36,750 nucleotides of DNA from Gnetum montanum (taxonomy: Eukaryota; Streptophyta; Gnetopsida; Gnetales; Gnetaceae), in assembly GCA_015680685.1 (NCBI GenBank), contig MNCI01025042.1, forward strand, positions 1,007,305 through 1,044,054. The letters are read 5' to 3'. The translations under genes were made by a program, and so were the position numbers. A model generated the notes under the pieces. It was not told the DNA's origin, searched no databases, and saw only the letters and a program-made list of their open reading frames with translations. Shown piece after piece: positions 30,765-36,750 of this stretch; the first letter of the stretch is position 1; each line of letters opens with the position of its first letter.

Positions 30765-32132
30765 TTTCTGGCAAAGCATAGACGCGATGGACGATTCTGA
30801 AGTGGCAAGGTAGATGTAAAACGGTTTGTTGTTTTGGGGCGGGTAGACCATCGGCAGTCGGGCAAGTGCTATTTTGATATTTTTGAAGGCTTCCTGGTAC
30901 TGCGGAGTCCATTCGAAATGGACATTTTTACGTAACAGGTGGTTCATAGGTTTTAGTTTGTCTGTCAATTTTTCTACGAAGTGCCTGATGAACTGTAATC
31001 TACCTTGTAGACCGCGAAGCTCGGTAAGGTTACTCGGGGGTTTCAGGTTTGTTATGGCTTTCACCATATCGGGGTCTACTCGTATCCCTAATTCAGAGGC
31101 TATAAATCCAAGCATTTTGCTGGTTTTGACGCCAAAGATACATTTTTTCGGGTTAAGTCTCAGTTCATATTTCAAACAATGCTTTAGGACGAAATCGAGG
31201 TCTTGTATATGTTGTTCAGTTGTTTTTGACTTAACCACGATGTCATCCACATAATCGTTGAGCGACCGTAGCATATAATCACTAAAGATAAACGTCATGG
31301 CTCTTTGATATGTGGCCCTTGCGTTCTTGAGACCAAAGGGCATCATGGTCTAACAAAAAGTTCCCCATGGGGTCATGAAGGTGGTTCGAAGTTGATGTTC
31401 CAAGTTGATGCGTATTTGGTTGTATCCCGAAAAACCATCCATAAAAGATAGCAAGGCATGTCTGGCAGTCGAGTCAATGAGTTGATCGATGCTGGGCAGG
31501 GGAAAGTCATCTTTTATGGTTGCTACGTTTAAATCTCGAAAGTCAATGCATAAGCGAATGCTTCCATTTTTCTTCAGGACGATGACCATGTTTGACACCC
31601 ACTCGGCGTAATCAACAGCCCGAATGAAACCAGCTTGGTAAAGCTTGGTGATCTCATTGCGAACTGCCAATGCCACCTCAGGTCTAACCTTTCGCGCTCT
31701 TTGTTTTACCGGTCTTAGTTTTGAGTCAAGGATAATGTTGTGTTGAACAATTCTAGGATCTAACCCTGGCATGTCCGTATAGGACCAAGCAAACACTTTC
31801 ATGTTTTCCCTAAGCACATGCTGAATGTCTTGGCCCAAGTGCGATTGTAACAGCGTGCTTAATTTTAAGATTTTGACTTCCCCATCAGGCATGGTAATGG
31901 GGGTTTCAGCCAATGGGTCTTCAGTGATGTTTTCAGCTTCTATGTCAAGAAATTTTGTCATGCCTTGGTAATTGTCTGTTGTTTGTTGTGTTGAGGCTAT
32001 GACCGCATCGTCCATCAGTGGACTTAAATTGATGAAGTTTATGTCAATGTCCCGTGTAATGATGCCATGTGGTCCGTCAATGGTTAACGATGCGGTTAAC
32101 TGCGGGCAGTCCATTGAGCTTGCTCCTGCCAA
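30765..32132 (-). pseudogene. pol: Element E: reverse transcriptase (one stop)
   Basis: Begins after GGTTTATTGGCAG with GASSMDCPQLTASLTIDGPH and is open to 31350: NMKVFAWSYTDMPGLDPRIV, NEITKLYQAGFIRAVDYAEW, IVLKKNGSIRLCIDFRDLN, SFMDGFSGYNQIRIN. A Tyr codon has become TAG at 31346-31349 (G-T-F-C, stop, T-M-M-P-F-G). The rest is open to 30642, with DYVDDIVVKSKTTEQHI, which keeps the catalytic Y-V-D-D, and NLTELRGLQGRLQFIRHFVE. This is the only copy in the window with an intact polymerase box. The lack of a start codon at the conserved boundary again suggests a splice acceptor or an upstream reading frame. Confidence 0.92.
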
Positions 32133-32204
32133 TAAACCGAGAGTTGCATAAGCAAAGGGGTGTAGTTCTATGTTTTCTGGTGTTTTTAAACTATGTGTAT
32201 GTTA

Positions 32205-32350
32205 TAATGGTGGATTATCGTCGCACCTGGACGCATGCAGTTTAAGGCCGTACCGGGCTATGAGTGGCAGTTTAAGGCCTTACCGGGCCATCATTGGGTG
32301 AGGAAATGGCAGTTTAAGGCCGTACCAGGCCATAATGGCAATTTAAACTA
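32205..32350. repeat. TTAAACT microrepeat block between RT and antisense promoter, element E
   Basis: Plus-strand units GCAGTTTAAGGCCGTACCGGGC and GGCAGTTTAAGGCCTTACCGGGCC occur at about 32236, 32268 and 32308, with a looser AATTTAAAC at the end. It is the counterpart of 22208-22350. Confidence 0.75.
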
Positions 32351-32542
32351 GCGTAAATGTGTAAAATGAGGTCCACAGAGGAACCAGGATGCAATAATCT
32401 CTGTGTTGAATTAGATTTTAATTAATTTTTTATCATTTTTGGGGAAATTTTGGCAAATAGTAGGCAAAAAAGGAAAAAAGGTAAAAAACGGAGCGCCGGC
32501 AGCGTAAGCGGTGGCGACGTCAGCGTCAACATCATCGGGCAC
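32351..32542. other. Intergenic part of the divergent promoter region, element E
   Basis: About 190 bases between the microrepeats and the antisense TATA box: an A-rich segment with AAAAAAGG runs, then the GC-rich CGCCGGCAGCGTAAGCGG stretch. The open frame spanning 32450-32647 lies across the TATA and is not a gene. Confidence 0.45.
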
Positions 32543-32552
32543 TATATAAAGG
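32543..32552 (+). promoter_or_regulatory. TATA box of antisense gene E
   Basis: ACTATATAAAGGGAAGG, a near-perfect plant TATA box, about 250 bases before the exon 1 start codon and facing away from RT. Confidence 0.65.
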
Positions 32553-32579
32553 GAAGGGGGGGTCCATTTGTTTTACTGG

Positions 32580-32785
32580 AAAGCAACAGCGTGAGCGACA
32601 GCATAAACCTGCTAAGGCGTAAGCGTAAACCACGATATCTAGCGTAAGCGTAAACCTCAGCGTAGATGGCTAAGACTGATCCCAAGCGTGGACGCGGAGA
32701 CCTTAGTGTAGACACCGAATTTTAAATTTCTCAGTGCCAGCGCAGACAATTGCTCAGCGTAAACTTAGATCGTCAACGTAGACAC
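32580..32785 (+). repeat. AGCGTAAAC repeats in the 5'UTR of antisense gene E
   Basis: AGCGTAAGCGTAAACC, AGCGTGAGCGACAGC, AGCGTAGA and AGCGTAAAC words repeat roughly every 15-25 bases up to the start codon. They match the 5'UTR repeats of gene D and the half-sites of the LTR palindromes. Confidence 0.6.
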
Positions 32786-32791
32786 TCCGAG

Positions 32792-35700
32792 ATGGGCAAG
32801 GGAAAGGAAGTGGAGGGCCAGGGGCGGAAGGTTCCCGATCTAACCTTCGCCGAAGAGACAGAGGCCATGTTGCAGGGTCTGCCAAGGCCAAAGATTCCAT
32901 CGTGGCCTGCGACGTCCCACAGGTAAGCCTTGATCCTTGCCTCTATTGTTGTTTGTGTGCTTCACTGTATTCGTAGCGTAGATGATCTCGGCGTATACGC
33001 CGAGCGCAGGGATTTTTCATCATGAGGGTTTTCGGCGTGCACGCCAGCGTAACTGTGCAGCATAGACGGTGTTCAGTCCTAGCGTAAACATTTTTCCGCG
33101 TTGTTGTGTTTAGCGTAAAAGTTTGTCAGTGTTTGTCATCGGCGTAAGTTCTGTTTCTTGCGACGGCGTATATGCTGAGGGTTTGTTCGGCGTATACGCT
33201 GTACGCGTACAGTTATCTTTTCGGCGTACCGCTTTATCTTTCTGGCGTAAACTGTTTACGCCGAACGTGAACTTGGGCGTATACGCCAAGGGTTTGCGTA
33301 GCGTGTACGCTGTGTGTGAAGGGGTTGGGGTGTCGGCATAAAACAGATCGCCGTCAGCGTAGACGCTGAGTTAAATTTCGTTCTTTACGCTAAGTATTAG
33401 TCGGCGTATACGTTCTACAGACAGCATATACAATGGATTGAATGCGTTTTTTGCGCTAAGTTTTGGTCATCGTATACACTCTGTATATATCGTATATGCT
33501 AAGTCTGAATCGCTCTAAGTGCTAAGTTTGTTCGGTGTACATTGTATGCGGCGTAAATGTTGAGAGCGAATCATGGGTGTAAATCATGGGCATATACGCT
33601 TGGCGTAAGTTGTGTTTTTTGCGCTGTAGAGTTGGCGTAAACGCTCTGTGTACAGTGTATACGCTAGGCATAAGTTGTGTTTTTTGTGCTGTAGAGTTGG
33701 CGTCTATGCTCTGTGTACAGCGTATATGCTGGACGTAAACAGTTAGTTGAATTTTTGATTTTTTGCCGATTTATGATGCGAACCTTCGTTTTGTGGCATT
33801 ATGATTGGTTGCAGGGACAGCAAATGCTTCCTTATCGTGGTTGAACTTGTCCGGGTGCTGACATGGGCTGGCCACGTTGAGCAAGGCGATCTTCCCCCGA
33901 CTTTATTTGTGGATGAAAAGGGGGTCCGGCTCAGGGAAGGTGCTGGCGAATTTCTGGCTTTCTTGTTAACCAATTTCGAGGTGGCTATGTGGTCGCATTT
34001 TGACGAAGTGACTGCGAGAAGTGTGGTTGATGCAATACTACCGGGGGCTGTAGAGGACGTGATGATCTTTATGGAAGACATTGACGAGGGGCCGTTTGTG
34101 GTCGAGGATGGCACTACCCACGGGCCCAAGTCAAACCGCCCGTTAACGCGTGTGTGGGCATTGCTGCCACCGAGGTTGGATTATGTCAACAATACATTGT
34201 TTATAGCTGCCCATGCACATACCTTGTTTCAGAATCCTCCTGGCACGGTATACCGAATAGCTAGGTGGGACCATTTACATTTATTGCTTTGTCTATTTTC
34301 ATTTGATGTTGGTTACTTATTTTAATGCACATTTGTTTGCAGACCGAAGACCAACCCAGACAGGACCCTCATTGAGAATGAAGGGATAGCCCTCACTCGC
34401 ACCACTCTGGAGGCCTTTATGACGGCCCCCACTCTTCGTAGGGCCATTCTGGCTTAGATGAAGGGTTCGATGGTCCACTTCCATAATCAGTTTTCCAAGG
34501 CCTTTGCAATGTGTAAGGCTCGTGGGTGGCTTCACGAAGATTGGACAGATCAAGGGCTAGTCTTTCCTCATAACTTTGGCAGCACTTCCAAGTTTGCCAC
34601 TAACGGTGGGTGATAACATTTCTTAGATGCGTTAGTGGGTTTCTTCAACTGTTTGGGGTTATGCTTATATGGTCATCTTAACTTGTTTTAACAGTTGACG
34701 CACCCTCCGGTGAGGATCTCGTGACGATGGGACAAACTGAGACAACTTTGTCAATGAAGTTCGGGGGGTGGAGAAGGCACAGAAGTGGCTGCATAAGAAA
34801 GCCCTGCCGCCCCTCACTCGTTGCCTGGACGATGCCGGCCTCCTGGAGCTTTTTATAACACCTAGCCCTAATGTCTCAATCAGGGAGATGATTGGGATCG
34901 TGGACTCTTTTAATGAGTCTGTTTCTCAGTACAGCGCCCGGATTAAGGGTGTTAAGGTGGTGTTTCATCTGTCTCCTGTGTTCTTTTCTAACTTTTTTGG
35001 CATGCCGACAGATGGCCTACCTATAGTATTGGACAGGTCTCATAAAGAGCTCCAAACGATCTGCGAGCTGGAGTCTTGGCTTGGCATGACAAAAAACACC
35101 AAGGGATTCCCGATGTAGGGGAAAGCAAAGGTCGTTGAGGTGAACGAATTGTATCCCCTATTTCGGGCGTGGGTGTTTCCCAAAACCCTTTCTCAGGTGT
35201 GGAGTTTTGGGGTTTAGGCGGTGCACATCATGCAAAGTATCTTAGAAACTGCCATGCGGTATAACTGGGCTCAATTTTTGTTAGTGGGCCTGCATAAGGA
35301 GATAGCGCGGTTGCGCTCGAATATCAAAGCACAATCGCACTTCACCTTTGCCTTCTTTGCCGGTTATCTCTATCGTTTTGCTGAGTTTCTTGTGGTGCGT
35401 GCGGACAACAAGTTTGTCCTACGGAATCGGGGTCAACTATCCCGCCTGTGGGTCAAACATTTGTTTGTGACAACGAGATCACAGGATGCCCCAGAAGGTA
35501 TCGATGAGTCCGTGTCTATTACTACAAGGGGATCATCTGGCGGTTCCATCCACACACGGGATAGTCTGGGGGTGGAGCCAGATGATGTACCATTAACCGC
35601 CAGACGGGCAGAGCAGGTTATTAAAGAGACCGTTGGGAAAGGCAAATCGAAATTGAAAAGACTCGAACACACCACGGAGGAAGTTGCCTATATAAGCCAG

Positions 35701-36750
35701 CCATGCGTGAAGCGGATACGCTTCAAGATACCTGGTAAGCGAAGCTCATCTTCTTGTTATTGCATCGTTTTCGTTCATTTATAACCCATGCTTCAATTGC
35801 TTACGTGTCGTTGTTGTTTTCGATTTGATGAATTGAGGAAGCAGGCCTTAGAGACCATCAAAGAGGAGGAGGATACGCGTACCGAGAAAAACAATGAGGA
35901 GGAAAGCCCAGAGAAGAGCCAAGGCGGGGGAACGGGGCTATTAACAGAGAGGACTACTAACACTAAACCTTTAGATGACCCAGACGCTATCAACCAAATG
36001 TTCAGTAGCTTCCTCAAGGATGACTTGGATTTCGGCGATCCCCCAGAAGGTGACAACGATCAGGGTATGTCTTCGCTTTTAGTTGGTTTTTATTATTTTT
36101 TTGAATTAATTGTGGCTCCTACGTTTTTATCTATTTTTGTATTTTTGGATTAGATGAAGGCAGCGGTACCAGGACGGTACGATTGGACGTTCCCATGAAG
36201 ACGGTTCCCCCTGAGAGGACCGCTGAGGTTAGTTCTTCCCATACCCATCAGCCACTTATTTGGTCAGAGATGCCAAATAAGACGGATTTTGTGGATGGAA
36301 TCGCGGAAGAGGTCATTGAACATCTCCAAGAAGTCCACCCTGACATAGGTATGAATTGTTTAAAGATTAGGAGCTTCATGCCTTATGTGTACCATTTTAA
36401 CGTTCGTGTTTTCTGCGTGGGTAGGCGCTAAACTAAGATGGGATCCCTCTGAGGGCATCAGTATAGAAAGCCTAACTACACTCTCCCTAGAAGTGCAACA
36501 AGTGCCAAGGCCTGTTTATGAAGGAGTTCCAGAAAGCCTTGCGCACAATGCCAAGTCGTTGTGGACTTGTAGGCATTCTGTTAAACAGTTGTGGCTACAA
36601 GTAAAGGCAAAGGAAAAGGAAGTCTCCGCCGTAACAGAGGAGCATGACGATTTAAAGGCTCGATACGAGTTCGCCGCTGCTAGACTAAATGGAGATCGTT
36701 CTTGGCGAACATCGGAGATTACGTACACCAGGTATTGGAACCTTCTGAAC
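32792..36750 (+). pseudogene. Element E: spliced antisense gene with NIF/FCP1-like pseudophosphatase domain (runs off the window)
   Basis: Best copy. Proposed exons: 1 at 32792-32922 (MGKGKEVEGQGRK, TFAEETEAMLQGLP); 2 at 33815-34264; 3 at 34343-34605; 4 at 34695-35734; 5 from about 35829 to 36064; 6 at 36154-36348; 7 from 36425 on. Exon 2 matches NIF/FCP1 HAD phosphatases (FLIVVELVRVLTW, F-E-V-A-M-W-S-H, NNTLFIAAHAHTLFQNPPGT) without the catalytic acids. Exon 4 (SVSQYSARIKGVKVVFHLSP, NWAQFLLVGLHKEIARLRSN) resembles putative plant transposon proteins. Exons 5-7 are charged; exon 7 is open to the end with VKAKEKEVSAVTEEHDDLK, coiled-coil-like. Defects: TAG 34456, one base lost in a G run near 34766, TAG 35116, TAG 35216, and a doubtful exon 5 acceptor. 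Expected length exceeds 870 residues. Confidence 0.78.
32923..33814 (+). repeat. Intron 1 of antisense gene E filled with GCGTATACGC-type words
   Basis: Between CAG|GTAAGC and TTGCAG|GG, some twenty words such as GGCGTATACGCTG, GGCGTAAACGCT and AGCGTAGACGCTGAG are scattered from 32970 to 33740, often flanking TTTGTTC or GTGTTTTTTGCGCT. Two near-identical units with GTTGTGTTTTTTG.GCTGTAGAGTTGGCGT lie at about 33607-33650 and 33670-33712. The words match those of LTR3 U3. Confidence 0.7.

Noticed and set aside
32450-32647. Basic 65-residue frame beginning MANSRQKRKKGKKR
   Set aside because: It spans the TATA box and 5'UTR repeats of antisense gene E and is not conserved at 22400-22650.
33743-34129. 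Long minus-strand open frame opposite exon 2 of antisense gene E
   Set aside because: Shadow of the NIF-like exon; the plus strand has the conserved domain and splice borders.

Overview
The window reads as nuclear DNA of a land plant, species not identifiable. It has GT-AG introns, CpG-poor decayed copies, and Ty3/gypsy retrotransposons with a second, archaeal-type RNase H (aRH) after the ordinary RNase H, which is the hallmark of the plant Tat/Ogre lineage. I see no host gene, tRNA, rRNA or CRISPR. Almost everything can be assigned to copies of one large retrotransposon family, arranged as two tandem arrays that point towards each other.

Layout. Left array, pol on +: element A has a protease remnant (1-532), an antisense gene on - (1092-3532), RT-RH-aRH-IN (4064-7553) and LTR1 (about 8133-9328). 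Element B follows with a leader and gag-like remnant (9329-9780) and a very decayed antisense gene (about 10440-14072). The join, about 14.1-15.6 kb, is unexplained sequence with diverged repeats. Right array, pol on -: a leader scrap of element C (about 15590-15759), LTR2 (about 15760-17134), element D pol (18669-22133) and its antisense gene on + (22789-26035), LTR3 (about 26186-27268), element E pol (28644-32132), and E's antisense gene on + (32792 to beyond the window end).

The most interesting content is the antisense gene. It lies between protease and RT (seen directly in element A). It starts from its own TATA box, back to back with the RT module, and reads away from it. At least seven exons can be aligned among copies B, D and E, and exon 1 and exon 2 have identical lengths in D and E. 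Exon 2 resembles the NIF/FCP1-like HAD phosphatase fold but has lost the catalytic acids. Exon 4 resembles the domain called putative plant transposon protein, and exon 7 is rich in charged, coiled-coil-like sequence. No copy is fully open: all carry stops or frameshifts, but E is nearly intact.

Two families of short motifs run through the elements. A TTAAACT-centred microrepeat (pol sense) sits at the module boundaries: after protease or gag, between the antisense promoter and RT, and after integrase. A GCGTATACGC-type palindrome is amplified both in the LTR U3 and in the 5'UTR and intron 1 of the antisense gene. Together these suggest a modular retroelement with two opposed transcription units. 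Elements A and B look older (CpG mostly converted to TpG/CpA, many stops) than D and E.
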